DNA of 64,000 bases, taken from positions 784,229 to 848,228 of the forward strand of contig NZ_FOTE01000001.1 of NCBI RefSeq assembly GCF_900114475.1, given 5' to 3'. The DNA is from Paenibacillus sp. 1_12 (GTDB taxonomy: Bacteria > Bacillota > Bacilli > Paenibacillales > NBRC-103111). Each line of letters begins with the position of its first letter. Within the stretch, counting starts at the first letter, position 1. This document shows, piece after piece, positions 45,882 to 55,137 of this stretch. Below the pieces are notes generated by a model, which was not told where the DNA came from, made no database searches, and saw only the letters and a program-made list of their open reading frames with translations. The position numbers were made by a program, and so were the translations under genes.

Positions 45882-46970
45882 TTAATCACTCTCAGCCCAT
45901 GGTTGACGAACCGATACTACAGTTTCCCCTGACTCTATTGCCTGCTGAATCAACATCCCGATGTAATGATCTTGGGACGCTTCTGGCAGTCCATAGAAAC
46001 TTGGTCCGCCTGCGGCGTAATCAGCCATTTTTTTCAGGCAGGCTGCAATGGCGATCTCATCGTCATACAGCCTTGCAGGCAAAAAAGGATTTTCGTATAC
46101 CCAACGTTCTCCCGCCATAATACCCTTAAGGAAGTAACCCTCTGCATTCTCATATTCACCCTTGTTGATGCGCTTTAATTCCGATTGAATCTGCGTGCAG
46201 GAAGCGTCCTGTATGCTGATACGGTTATCGAATATTTCTCCGCGCTCTCCCCTGATGCTCATATGATTGGAACGTGTCCATGAACGATGCTGATCCTTCG
46301 TAAAATCGTAAATACCGAGCTTGCCGCCAAAATCCAGCCAGGCTAAATCTCTCTCGGATTTGACTAATTTATCCTCTGTAGGAGGACCGCTGCGGTTAGG
46401 ACCGGCAACCCAATTGGATTCAAATCGCATCGCCTTTATTTTGACTTCCTCAAAGCGGACTCCGAGCATTTTCCGAATTAAGCTTACAGCATGATAAAAT
46501 TGAGTGATGGATACAGTCACCTGATTCACGCTGCCTAATTGTCCTGACTGAATAATAGCTGTCCGTGCTTCTTGTACCGGATGAAACTGATACTGCTCGG
46601 CTACTTGAATCCGCGCTCCATGGCGGACAAGCTTGTCGTATACTTGGTATAAACCGTCAAGATTGGGAGCCGGAGGCGTTTCCGCAAGTACGGGTATGCC
46701 TCGCTCTGTCAGCTCCACCATATAATCGAAAGCAGCGGATGCACTTACGGATAATACAACGAAATCCGGCTGTTCATTTGCCAAAAGCTGTTCCAGATTT
46801 CGATAGGTCGCTACATGCCATTGTTCTTCCATGTCCCGACCTTTGGATTCGTCACGAACAACCATTCCACTGATACGAAATTGCTCTGGCAGTGCTTGCG
46901 CTATTCTCAAAAAATATTGTGCGCGAAATCCGCTGCCGCCAATGATGCTGAAAGTTGCTGGTTTTCCCAT
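45882..46970 (-). CDS. Gfo/Idh/MocA-family oxidoreductase 1
   Basis: A 362-residue NAD(P)-dependent oxidoreductase. Rossmann motif FSIIGGSGFRAQYFLRI, PDFVVLSVSASAAFDYMVEL, active-site type PVLAETPPAPN, and a typical C-terminal beta-sheet domain. In the motif that usually reads EKP the residues are AETPPAP, so the usual Lys is missing; catalysis may be altered or lost. ATG 46970 is set by GGCGGTGG. Between GH43 and permease genes its likely substrate is a sugar or uronate, unknown. Confidence 0.8.
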   Translation of the reverse strand: MGKPATFSIIGGSGFRAQYFLRIAQALPEQFRISGMVVRDESKGRDMEEQWHVATYRNLEQLLANEQPDFVVLSVSASAAFDYMVELTERGIPVLAETPPAPNLDGLYQVYDKLVRHGARIQVAEQYQFHPVQEARTAIIQSGQLGSVNQVTVSITQFYHAVSLIRKMLGVRFEEVKIKAMRFESNWVAGPNRSGPPTEDKLVKSERDLAWLDFGGKLGIYDFTKDQHRSWTRSNHMSIRGERGEIFDNRISIQDASCTQIQSELKRINKGEYENAEGYFLKGIMAGERWVYENPFLPARLYDDEIAIAACLKKMADYAAGGPSFYGLPEASQDHYIGMLIQQAIESGETVVSVRQPWAESD

Positions 46971-47001
46971 CGATTCCACCGCCTTTTCCTTTAATAGTGG
47001 T

Positions 47002-48576
47002 TTAAACAATCTCTATATATGAAAATGAATCAAAATCAGCATGTTTTCGGGTCCCACTTAAATCCTGAGCGCACATGCCGATAAAGGTTCCCGTAAAACG
47101 AATATAATCAGGAAAATCATCCGATAAGTGACAAATGTCTATGACTGGACCGATAGCTGTCCATTCTGCACCTTCGGCTGCATAATAAAACTGCAGCGTT
47201 TCGCGATTGATAATTGCTTTTAGCTTACACCGTGTGATGTTCTGCAGTGGGATATCGCTATCCAACAGCTCATCATACACGCCATTGACCGATTGAATAA
47301 TCCCCAAGCATTTCCCATGTGTCTCATGGTGAGTAATCCGTAAATAGATGTAATCCTCCGTATCGTAGTAAAGAATCAAACCCGCCATCTGCTGGAAATT
47401 ATTAGGTTCAAATTCCACTACGGTTTCAGCTTCGCAATGAAATGCTTGCTGCCTGCGGGCTACAAGACTTTGCCTATGAAGTGAGCTCATCGATTCCATA
47501 CCCTTCAGACGCAGAAACCCAGGTCGCTCGGTCAAGGAAAGCCAATCCGGTTCCGGGGCAATCCGCAGTGTATTCCACACGACGCCAAGACTCGCAGCAT
47601 CAAAATCATCCACTGCAGGTTCCGCTTCAAACGCAAACGGCTCGATCCTCGGAGCCTTAACGCTGGATTGTGGCCAATTGCCCTCATCAACCCTAAGCCA
47701 ATGATCCTCCGTCCAATAACAGCGCTGTAAAGCTGTCTCTCTACCTAAATTGCAGTATTTATCCTTAACCGGTCTGGCACATAGATGGGCTAAATACCAT
47801 TCTCCGGTATGTGTTTCCACCAACGAGCCATGCCCCGCTTTTTGCAGCTCCAAATCCGGTTTACCGGCGGATGTGAGGATGGGATTGGTTGGGTCCACCT
47901 CGTAGGGTCCTTCAATGGACTCAGCTCTCGCCATCGTCACCGCATGGTTATATTGGGTACCGCCTTCAGCGGTCATTAAATAATAAAACCCGTTCTTTTT
48001 GTACAAATGCGGCCCTTCGGTGAGCTTAAGCTCCGTCCCTTTGAAAATATTGATGACCGGACCGATCAGCTTGCGTTCTTTCACTGAATATTCCTGCAGC
48101 GCTGTGCCTGCGAATTTATTGTTTCCTTTGCGATGATCCCACAGCATATTGACCAGCCATTTTCGTCCATCGTCATCATGAAAAAGCGAAGGATCGAATC
48201 CGCTGCTGTTCAGAAAAATGGGTTCCGACCACGGGCCCATAATATCAGGAGCGGTTACCATATAATTATGGGTATCCTTAAATGCCCCTTTTCTGCTCTT
48301 CACATCCGTAAATATTAAATAGAAAAGACCCTCATCATAGGTTAGGCAGGGAGCCCATACGCCGCCTGAATTGAGCTCCCCCTCCATGTTCAGCTGTGAA
48401 ATACGGTTCAAGGGTCGAGTTAAAAGCCGCCAATGCACCAGATCCTTCGAATGATGAATCTGAACACCAGGAAACCACTCGAACGTCGAGGTTGCGATAT
48501 AATAATCTTCTCCAACTCTAAGAATGGAAGGATCGGGATTAAATCCTTTCAAGATCGGATTCGAAATCGTCTGCAT
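47002..48576 (-). CDS. xynB: GH43 beta-xylosidase
   Basis: A 524-residue cytoplasmic five-bladed propeller plus C-terminal beta-sandwich. The three catalytic carboxylates of GH43 xylosidases are at the expected places: Asp15 (GFNPDPSI), Asp128 (SGFDPSLF) and Glu187 (LTEGPHLY). It releases xylose from xylo-oligosaccharides and may act on arabinosyl side groups. It is not preceded by a signal peptide, in line with an intracellular role after import. Close in sequence to the GH43_11 group, as I recall it. Confidence 0.92.
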   Translation of the reverse strand: MQTISNPILKGFNPDPSILRVGEDYYIATSTFEWFPGVQIHHSKDLVHWRLLTRPLNRISQLNMEGELNSGGVWAPCLTYDEGLFYLIFTDVKSRKGAFKDTHNYMVTAPDIMGPWSEPIFLNSSGFDPSLFHDDDGRKWLVNMLWDHRKGNNKFAGTALQEYSVKERKLIGPVINIFKGTELKLTEGPHLYKKNGFYYLMTAEGGTQYNHAVTMARAESIEGPYEVDPTNPILTSAGKPDLELQKAGHGSLVETHTGEWYLAHLCARPVKDKYCNLGRETALQRCYWTEDHWLRVDEGNWPQSSVKAPRIEPFAFEAEPAVDDFDAASLGVVWNTLRIAPEPDWLSLTERPGFLRLKGMESMSSLHRQSLVARRQQAFHCEAETVVEFEPNNFQQMAGLILYYDTEDYIYLRITHHETHGKCLGIIQSVNGVYDELLDSDIPLQNITRCKLKAIINRETLQFYYAAEGAEWTAIGPVIDICHLSDDFPDYIRFTGTFIGMCAQDLSGTRKHADFDSFSYIEIV

Positions 48577-48595
48577 GGTAGGTAGGCCTCCTCTA

Positions 48596-49750
48596 TTAAT
48601 ATTTACCGCCTAACGTAATATCGTTTTTGGCAAACCCGATTACCGAATTCTTCTTTTCGTAGAAATGGGTAGCATTTGCCATTATACCTTCTCTTGTATA
48701 GAACGGACTGTCCGGCTGTAGAGGCAATTCGACCTGTTGCCCTGTGCTAGCTGCCATATAAATCGCGGTAATCAGCTCAAGCGTCTTCTTTCCCTCATAG
48801 CCATCGACCAACACGGTCAAAATATCATTTTCTATAGCTGACAGTACATTATCAATTTGTCCTTGATGTCCACTGTAAGGTACCGAAGGCAGCTCGTTGT
48901 ACAACTTTTCAATTTCGTTTTCCAAGTCTACATTTTTGATAGGGAATCCATTTTCTTTGGGAACGGAAGCGTATACTTTCCACGGAGCGGAGACTCTCGC
49001 CTTTTCCCCTTGAAAAATAAGCTGCTGTTCTTCACCATGATGCACAACCGAGCTCGTGATTTGCGCCAGCGAACCGTTGGCATAAGACAATACGGCGATA
49101 GATAAGTCTTCTACTTCCGCATTGTCATGTGAAGTATTGCTCATGATCGCTTGCACCTTGGTCGGCATCCCCATCATCCATTGCAGCATGTCAATGTGAT
49201 GCACCGCATGATTTAACGTGCAGCCTCCGCCTTCCTTCTCCCATGTGCCTCTCCACCAGAGATCGTAATAAACATGTCCGCGCCACCAGTACGATTCCAC
49301 CTGAGCATGTACCACTTTGCCCATTTTCCCTGAATCCAGCACCTGCTTCAATTTCATGATCGGATCGCGGAAGCGGTTTTGACCGACTACGGACAAGATT
49401 TTCTGCGCTTTCTCTGCCGCTGCAATCATCCGATCGCATTCAGCTAACGAGGAGGACATCGGTTTCTCCACCAACACATGCTTGCCGGCATTCAAGAATT
49501 GAACAGATAAATCAGCGTGTGTATAAGGTGGTGTACAAATAGAAACCAAGTCGATATCGTCTCTTGAAGCAATATCTGCGGAATCACTGACGATGTCGCA
49601 ATCCAGGTTGTATTTCTCCTTTAAAACAACTGCCTTTTCCGGATAAATATCGCATAATGCGACGATCTGGCATCGCTCTGGAAAAGAAGTATAGGCTGCC
49701 AAGTGAGCTACCGATATACCGCCTGTACCTACTACCGCTACTCTGATCAT
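48596..49750 (-). CDS. Gfo/Idh/MocA-family oxidoreductase 2
   Basis: A 384-residue NAD(P)-dependent oxidoreductase. N-terminal cofactor motif VAVVGTGGISVAHL, catalytic-type Lys in HVLVEKPMSSS, and His/Asp pair in GCTLNHAVHHIDML, which coordinate substrate in the family. AGGAGG lies 8 bases before ATG 49750; longer in-frame starts upstream have no ribosome site. Co-transcribed with GH52 and GH43 genes; substrate probably a xylan-derived sugar acid or lactone, unproven. Confidence 0.87.
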   Translation of the reverse strand: MIRVAVVGTGGISVAHLAAYTSFPERCQIVALCDIYPEKAVVLKEKYNLDCDIVSDSADIASRDDIDLVSICTPPYTHADLSVQFLNAGKHVLVEKPMSSSLAECDRMIAAAEKAQKILSVVGQNRFRDPIMKLKQVLDSGKMGKVVHAQVESYWWRGHVYYDLWWRGTWEKEGGGCTLNHAVHHIDMLQWMMGMPTKVQAIMSNTSHDNAEVEDLSIAVLSYANGSLAQITSSVVHHGEEQQLIFQGEKARVSAPWKVYASVPKENGFPIKNVDLENEIEKLYNELPSVPYSGHQGQIDNVLSAIENDILTVLVDGYEGKKTLELITAIYMAASTGQQVELPLQPDSPFYTREGIMANATHFYEKKNSVIGFAKNDITLGGKY

Positions 49751-49827
49751 GAATAAAAACCTCCTGTTATAAATTGATCCTACTAATAAAGGGTACTCCA
49801 CTACTCTTTTACAACACGCTCTAACCA

Positions 49828-49945
49828 TCTAGAAGTCTGGTGAACATAGAGCGGAGTGGCCAAATGATCTGGGAGAAGCGTTAGCGTTCGCCTTTGTTTC
49901 CCGATATTGGCCGCCCAGCGGAGACTTCTTCACCGGACTTCTAGA
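49828..49945 (+). repeat. Dispersed inverted-repeat element, copy A
   Basis: TCTAGAAGTCTGGTGAA (49828-49844) and TTCACCGGACTTCTAGA (49929-49945) pair in 16 of 17 positions. The interior shares ordered blocks with copy B at 30435-30518, which lies in the opposite orientation; copy A has about 25 extra bases near its right arm. It lies between GH52 and the oxidoreductase in the xylan operon, where it would be transcribed and could form a long hairpin. Confidence 0.75.
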
Positions 49946-49956
49946 CGTTCTCTAAT

Positions 49957-52083
49957 TTATTCGTTTCCTTCAATTTCTGTCTGTTCCAGCAGCCACAATA
50001 TCGCCGTTACACCACGAGGATAATATTTGCTGCCAATAATAACCCCGGCAAGAATTTGGTCGCTCCAGCTCCAATAGGAATGCTCTGGATGCTTCAACCA
50101 AGCAACGTGCGCTGCATCAGCCTTCTCATCCTGCGGGAAACCCATCATTTTCCGGGAAATAAACTGGCATAAATAAATTTTACTAAGCCATGAATTGCTG
50201 CTGGTTGAAGACAGCTTCCAGCCTCCATCAGGAAACAGGCAAATGTCTGGGACCAAAACGGCAGCTAAGTGCTGCTTCAAAGCCTGAATATATGGACCGA
50301 ACCTGCCATTCTCAGCCAAAGCTTCCCTGCACCCCGCAAAATAAGGGAAAATCATCCCCTCAATGGCCGGAATAATTTTCGAATCGTTATTCTCACTAAT
50401 TACTGCTGGAATATAGCCTTGATCTGTCATGTTGGAGGTAAGCGTTGCTGCACATCGCTCAGCTTGTCTGCCTGCTTCAGCAGATAATTGTTCTTCACCA
50501 ACACTGCTGAACAGCTTCTCAAGTGCAACATAAGCGGCCCAGCATTTGCCTGCCATATAAATGTTGTTACGCGCCTGCCCCAGTGAAATGTCCAAGCTGT
50601 CGTAGGTTGATATTTCCGCTCCACCCATCGTCCGGCTGCTGTCAAGTCCCATGATCCCATTGCGCTGATCGGGAATAGGATGATCCCGGTTCAGCATGCT
50701 GTCGAAGCATTGCTTAAGCGTTGCCAGATGACGGTTCAGAAAATCGCTGTCCCCTGTCTGCTCAATGTACACGACCGCACAGCATATCCAGTTGACCAGT
50801 TGCTCATGAGTCATGTAGGAGAAGCAATCTTTAATACCGGATATTTCGTAGGATGAATACTGTGGTCGGGAGAACACATTGGCTACACCCATATCATGGG
50901 TAAAGCTGATACCGCCGAGATATAAGGTTGGATCATCGGGAAAGCTTACTTGATCCTCATAACTGTACCGTCGCACAAACATATCCAGCTCGTTACGCAC
51001 GGTCCATGGGTTCATCTTCAGCTCATAGAACAACTGGTCTGCCGTTAAATCGAAGGTGTTCATCATCCGATACTCACCTTCGTTGACAACCCAGAAGGGA
51101 TCGCCTTCATAATCCAGCAATTGTGTATTGCCGTAATAGCTGCGGATAGCATGAGCAAGCATAAACTTTTGGTCATCAGATAGTCGTGCGGTATCAACCA
51201 TTTCATTCGATTGTTCACACGATAAGACCAGTGCATCATAATTTTCAAGTGCGTAAACCGAAACTTCTTCGATATTTTTGAAAAAGCGCGTATACAAGTA
51301 GGACGTATCCATCCCAGCCGTGACAATGCCTCCACGATAAAAACAGATCGCATAACGCACTGTTTTCTTCTCCCCAGCCGCAACATCCGTAATTAGGGCA
51401 CCGCATCCGCCAAGACCGAATGTCCAATTTTCTTTAAGAGGATTGCTAAGAATCCTCTCCATCGTGAAGCCTTGCGCGGAAGAAGTATCTGGATCCAAGG
51501 ATACAATAGCCGTGTTAAGCCCCTGCCCTACTCCTTTGAATCGCCCTTTGCTTGTATCATCCAACCTTCTCATCGCACTATAAGGATCATTGCCCTGATA
51601 ACCGAAGAATGCCCGCCTTGTGTGGGTGCCTTTCGTATTATCTATTGTCAGCTCGGCAAAAACGGCAGGAACGAGCGCTTCTTTCAATAGATCGGCTGCG
51701 GCTGTCAGTGGATCGGGAACACTGCGTACCGGTGAATAAATCCGAAATGTAAGCTCCCCGGCTTTCCATGTATCCGTACCCACTCTGTAATCGCGAACGA
51801 TGCTTTGTGCAGGGAAACCTACAAGACGCTGCTTGTTTGTAGGTTCGGTCTCTTCCGCTTTTTCCACGTCGTATCTTGTACTTTCATCCTCGGCATCCGC
51901 AAAGAAAGGCAGAGCCTCATACAAGCTGCCATCATCGGATTGCAAGCCAATGAATACATTTTGGTCGGCAGGCTTGCCGAGCTCAAGTCCCAACCCGCCC
52001 TTTGCGCCGCGAAATCCCAAAGTAAAGCTGGCAAATGCACCGATAGGTGAATGGTGCGCATTAAAAAATATTCGATCCGTCAT
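49957..52083 (-). CDS. GH52 beta-xylosidase
   Basis: A 708-residue intracellular enzyme very like Geobacillus GH52 XynB2 in length and motifs (FFNAHHSPIGAFASFTLGF, AFFGYQGNDPYSAMRR, NEGEYRMMNTFDL, TMGGAEISTYDSLDISLGQA). The nucleophile is Glu335 (VNEGEY) and the acid/base is Asp495 (STYDSLD), at the same numbers as the characterised enzyme. It cuts xylo-oligosaccharides to xylose by retention. GGGAGG precedes ATG 52083. GH52 is a small family mostly in Geobacillus and Paenibacillus relatives, which supports the organism call. Confidence 0.95.
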   Translation of the reverse strand: MTDRIFFNAHHSPIGAFASFTLGFRGAKGGLGLELGKPADQNVFIGLQSDDGSLYEALPFFADAEDESTRYDVEKAEETEPTNKQRLVGFPAQSIVRDYRVGTDTWKAGELTFRIYSPVRSVPDPLTAAADLLKEALVPAVFAELTIDNTKGTHTRRAFFGYQGNDPYSAMRRLDDTSKGRFKGVGQGLNTAIVSLDPDTSSAQGFTMERILSNPLKENWTFGLGGCGALITDVAAGEKKTVRYAICFYRGGIVTAGMDTSYLYTRFFKNIEEVSVYALENYDALVLSCEQSNEMVDTARLSDDQKFMLAHAIRSYYGNTQLLDYEGDPFWVVNEGEYRMMNTFDLTADQLFYELKMNPWTVRNELDMFVRRYSYEDQVSFPDDPTLYLGGISFTHDMGVANVFSRPQYSSYEISGIKDCFSYMTHEQLVNWICCAVVYIEQTGDSDFLNRHLATLKQCFDSMLNRDHPIPDQRNGIMGLDSSRTMGGAEISTYDSLDISLGQARNNIYMAGKCWAAYVALEKLFSSVGEEQLSAEAGRQAERCAATLTSNMTDQGYIPAVISENNDSKIIPAIEGMIFPYFAGCREALAENGRFGPYIQALKQHLAAVLVPDICLFPDGGWKLSSTSSNSWLSKIYLCQFISRKMMGFPQDEKADAAHVAWLKHPEHSYWSWSDQILAGVIIGSKYYPRGVTAILWLLEQTEIEGNE

Positions 52084-52135
52084 GAAGTCCTCCCAAGTTA
52101 AAAATAGTTGCAAATTACTGAATGTCTATGCTTAC

Positions 52136-53665
52136 TTATTTCTTTTGTGTCTTAGCGTAAGCTTCTGCATATTCTTTGGCAGTTTGATCTCCGCCTGCGC
52201 CTTTAAATTTTTCTATGGCGGCCTTCCAGCCATTCTCATCAATTTTACCCATAATGAATTTCACTTTTGCATCCAGTAAAATCTGTGTCAGCTCTTGGCC
52301 TTTGGTTGCCCACGTCGGCGAAATCAATACTATCGTTGGATCAAGAACCGCGTATTTATCGTTATCTTCTTCGAGTTGGATCTGCAGCTTAGTCATAGGG
52401 TCGAGAACGCCCTCAGTTCTGATTTTGGTTACAGGTATCGTTTCAAGCGGAAATTTATACGGGAATCCAACTTCGTTGTCGAAGGCATCCTGGTTCGTTC
52501 TGACCGCTTTTCCATCCTTCAGATCATAATGCTTGCCTTGAATGCCCCATTCCAGCAAATCGGCCATCGGTTTATCCGACAGCTTGTCGATAAAACCAAG
52601 CAATTGCTTTAAGTCTGCTTCTGTTTTGACACTCGATTTGGGGAACATCAGAATGCCGTTGGAACCGCGTTCGCCATTAATGAACTTTCCTTTTGGGCCT
52701 TCTACAATACTGAAAGCATCCATTACTGCATTCGGATTATGGCTTTTTACACGAGTTTCAAAAGTCAGTATTTTGTTGGTAGCCTCATTAATGACACCGC
52801 TTTTGGCATTTTCCAAGTTGGCTTCAAATTTAGGAACATCGATCGTAGCAAAATCCTGATTGATCAATTTTTCATCATACAATTTTTTCGTAAACTTCAT
52901 GGCCTCGAAATACTCCGGAGTTTCCTCCGATTTTATATACTTACCATCCTTCAACGCCCAAGCATTAGGGGCGCCGAACGTTACGCCAAAATCCGGTCTT
53001 AAGGAATCATTCTTAATCATCATTGTGAGCCCGTAAGTATCGTTAACCCCATTTTTATCCGGGTCATTGTTTGTAAACGCTTTAAACATATTGTATAAAT
53101 CATCAATCGTTTTGGGCTGCTGTAAACCGACATTCGCTAACCAGTCTTTCCGGTACGTATAAGCATAGCGGGCAAAAGGGCGATACCGCGGAATTCCGTA
53201 CAGCTTGCCATCGATCTTCACATTATCGTACACAGCCTGCGACATTAACGACAAATTTTTGTAATCTTTGATATAGGGACCAATATCCCAGAAAGCCCCA
53301 TTCTGCGCTGCACTAATCAAGTACGATTGATTCGGAGCTCCACAGCTTGCAAGAATTTGCGGCAGGTCGCCCGAAGCGATCATGACGGGAAGCTTGCTGC
53401 AAAAGTCATTGCTCGATATTAAGTTAATGGAGAGCTTCGTGTTCGTATACGCCTCGATAGCCTTTTGTGCCTCATTACCGGGCTGCGGAATGTCTTTTCC
53501 GTCAAAGTTCAAGGAGATTTTGATGGGTAACGGCTCTGGTCCTTGTGCTGCACTACTTGAAGGAGCGGAATTGTTGGAATTGCTCGTACAGCCGGCTAAC
53601 AACGACATTGTGAGGATTGAAGTAATGACAACAGCACTTCTTTTTTTAGTGTCCAATGTACGCAT
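52136..53665 (-). CDS. Oligosaccharide-binding lipoprotein, LplA-type (second copy)
   Basis: A 509-residue lipoprotein, lipobox SLLAGC with Cys26, paralogous over its full length to the 42501-44033 protein. It heads the long xylan operon. Only one permease pair exists in the operon, so both binding proteins probably feed it, perhaps with different preferences (acidic aldouronate and neutral xylo-oligosaccharide). A perfect cre site lies 41 bases upstream of its ATG. Confidence 0.9.
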   Translation of the reverse strand: MRTLDTKKRSAVVITSILTMSLLAGCTSNSNNSAPSSSAAQGPEPLPIKISLNFDGKDIPQPGNEAQKAIEAYTNTKLSINLISSNDFCSKLPVMIASGDLPQILASCGAPNQSYLISAAQNGAFWDIGPYIKDYKNLSLMSQAVYDNVKIDGKLYGIPRYRPFARYAYTYRKDWLANVGLQQPKTIDDLYNMFKAFTNNDPDKNGVNDTYGLTMMIKNDSLRPDFGVTFGAPNAWALKDGKYIKSEETPEYFEAMKFTKKLYDEKLINQDFATIDVPKFEANLENAKSGVINEATNKILTFETRVKSHNPNAVMDAFSIVEGPKGKFINGERGSNGILMFPKSSVKTEADLKQLLGFIDKLSDKPMADLLEWGIQGKHYDLKDGKAVRTNQDAFDNEVGFPYKFPLETIPVTKIRTEGVLDPMTKLQIQLEEDNDKYAVLDPTIVLISPTWATKGQELTQILLDAKVKFIMGKIDENGWKAAIEKFKGAGGDQTAKEYAEAYAKTQKK

Positions 53666-53705
53666 GGTTGACCTCCATAATTTTAATCATAAAGCGATTT
53701 TCTCA

Positions 53706-53721
53706 TTGAAATCGTTTTCAT
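53706..53721. promoter_or_regulatory. cre site (CcpA binding) upstream of the xylan operon
   Basis: On the minus strand ATGAAAACGATTTCAA matches the consensus WTGNNARCGNWWWCAW at all fixed positions. It is 41-56 bases before the operon's first ATG, where bound CcpA would block RNA polymerase. It implies glucose repression of xylan use. Confidence 0.75.
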
Positions 53722-53917
53722 TAAGTGAATAAAATGCTCCAACCCGCTGATTTGTCCTTTCTTGTTTAGTAGTAATACTAACATACCACTATACTCTGCG
53801 ATTGACGATACACTAATCATGGATCGAATTTACCCTTTTCGCGCATTTTTTTCTAAACGAAACCGGTGTTATACTATAATAGACAACATGGATTTCAGTA
53901 AAAGGGGCTTGAAAACA

Positions 53918-54835
53918 ATGAAAAGCTATTCCGATCAATTCGAGATGGGACGGCTTCCCGACCTTCGAATTACCGTTCAGCTCATGGGGCTGCATGGACG
54001 AAAAGTTGATTCGCTCTGGAGCTATCCATCGCATGAGCACCCTATGTATGAAATCCATTGGGTCGTTGATGGGGAGATGGAGATGGTCGTCGATGGGCAG
54101 ACTTATCATCAAACTAAAGGGGATATTCTGTTTATTAGGCCTGGTGTTACCCATTCCTGTAAATCTTCAGGGCCACAGGGCTTCACTTACTTCTGCGTGC
54201 ACTTCAGTGTCATTGACCGTATTTTCTCCAAAGAGCTTGAACATCATCAGACGACCTCTTATCCCGCATCCTCGCAGCTGGCAATAGGCATTCAACCTGC
54301 ACTATCGGCTTTATACGATCTCTCCATTGAGAGCAAAAGCACGATTTTGTCCACCTCCAAAAGCATGAAGGTTCATTCCGCCGTTTTTGATCTGTTAGGA
54401 AGCCTGATTGACGAGCTATCGCAATCCGATAATGTCATGCTAACCAAAAAAGAAGTTTTAGCCAGTCAAATTGCCGAGCAGATTGAAGACTCCGTACAAA
54501 CTCTTTTGCTGCATGGGCAGACTCACGAAAATGGACGAACCTGGGTACAGGATATTGCCAAATCGGTTAACATGAGTCCTTCTCAAGTCAATCGCATTTT
54601 TCATCAGGTGTATGGCAAAGCCCCGCGTAAATATTTGTCTGAAATTTTGTTGAACGAAGCCCAACGCCTGCTGCTGCAAACCGACTTATCTGTGGACCAT
54701 ATTGCGATGATGCTCGGGTATCGGACCAGTCCCCATTTTAGCCGTCAATTTAAAAGATGGACTGACATCACACCAAGCGAATACAGAGAGAACACGGATC
54801 CACAGACGCAAGCTTCTAGATCGAGATCTTTGTAG
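53918..54835 (+). CDS. AraC-family regulator of the xylan operon
   Basis: A 305-residue regulator. An N-terminal cupin-like sensor (YPSHEHPMYEIHWVVDGEME, GDILFIRPGVTHSC) and a C-terminal AraC pair of helix-turn-helix motifs (DIAKSVNMSPSQVNRIFHQ, AMMLGYRTSPHFSRQFKRW). ATG 53918 follows AAAGGGG by 8 bases; upstream in-frame ATGs have no ribosome site. Divergent from the SBP-GH52 operon, it most likely activates it in response to a xylan fragment. Confidence 0.9.
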   Translation: MKSYSDQFEMGRLPDLRITVQLMGLHGRKVDSLWSYPSHEHPMYEIHWVVDGEMEMVVDGQTYHQTKGDILFIRPGVTHSCKSSGPQGFTYFCVHFSVIDRIFSKELEHHQTTSYPASSQLAIGIQPALSALYDLSIESKSTILSTSKSMKVHSAVFDLLGSLIDELSQSDNVMLTKKEVLASQIAEQIEDSVQTLLLHGQTHENGRTWVQDIAKSVNMSPSQVNRIFHQVYGKAPRKYLSEILLNEAQRLLLQTDLSVDHIAMMLGYRTSPHFSRQFKRWTDITPSEYRENTDPQTQASRSRSL

Positions 54836-54875
54836 TTTGGGATGTGGATTCACATTTTAATTATTTTCGTGCGTC

Positions 54876-54910
54876 TGACCCTGACATACTTCTGTCAGGG
54901 TCAGTGTTTT
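54876..54910 (+). terminator. Terminator of the AraC gene
   Basis: Perfect 11-base arms TGACCCTGACA / TGTCAGGGTCA with a six-base loop, followed by GTGTTTT. Located about 40 bases past the AraC stop. Confidence 0.85.
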
Positions 54911-54942
54911 AATATAAGAAGTGTAATGTGCAGCTCCATAGT

Positions 54943-55137
54943 TCAGGAAGCATTTATGGTACCATTCATGATTTTGTGTAAGATCTTTTGATAGTTTTCA
55001 GCACGAACTACAATAGCTTTCAAACTAATAAGCACTTCGCGAGCTTCCTCCAAATATTCCTTGTCCCCAAAAATTTCATACAGGGTTATGTAATCATTAT
55101 ATTCATCCAGCCATTCGTTAAAATAAGAAGATGTCAT
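54943..55137 (-). CDS. Small soluble protein of unknown function
   Basis: A 64-residue acidic helical protein. Two amphipathic helices can be seen (NEWLDEYNDYITLYEIFG and EYLEEAREVLISLKAIV). ATG 55137 is preceded by AAAGGAG with 8-base spacing, which supports translation; a GTG three codons earlier lies in that spacing. No family recognised. It is convergent with the AraC gene. Confidence 0.6.
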   Translation of the reverse strand: MTSSYFNEWLDEYNDYITLYEIFGDKEYLEEAREVLISLKAIVVRAENYQKILHKIMNGTINAS

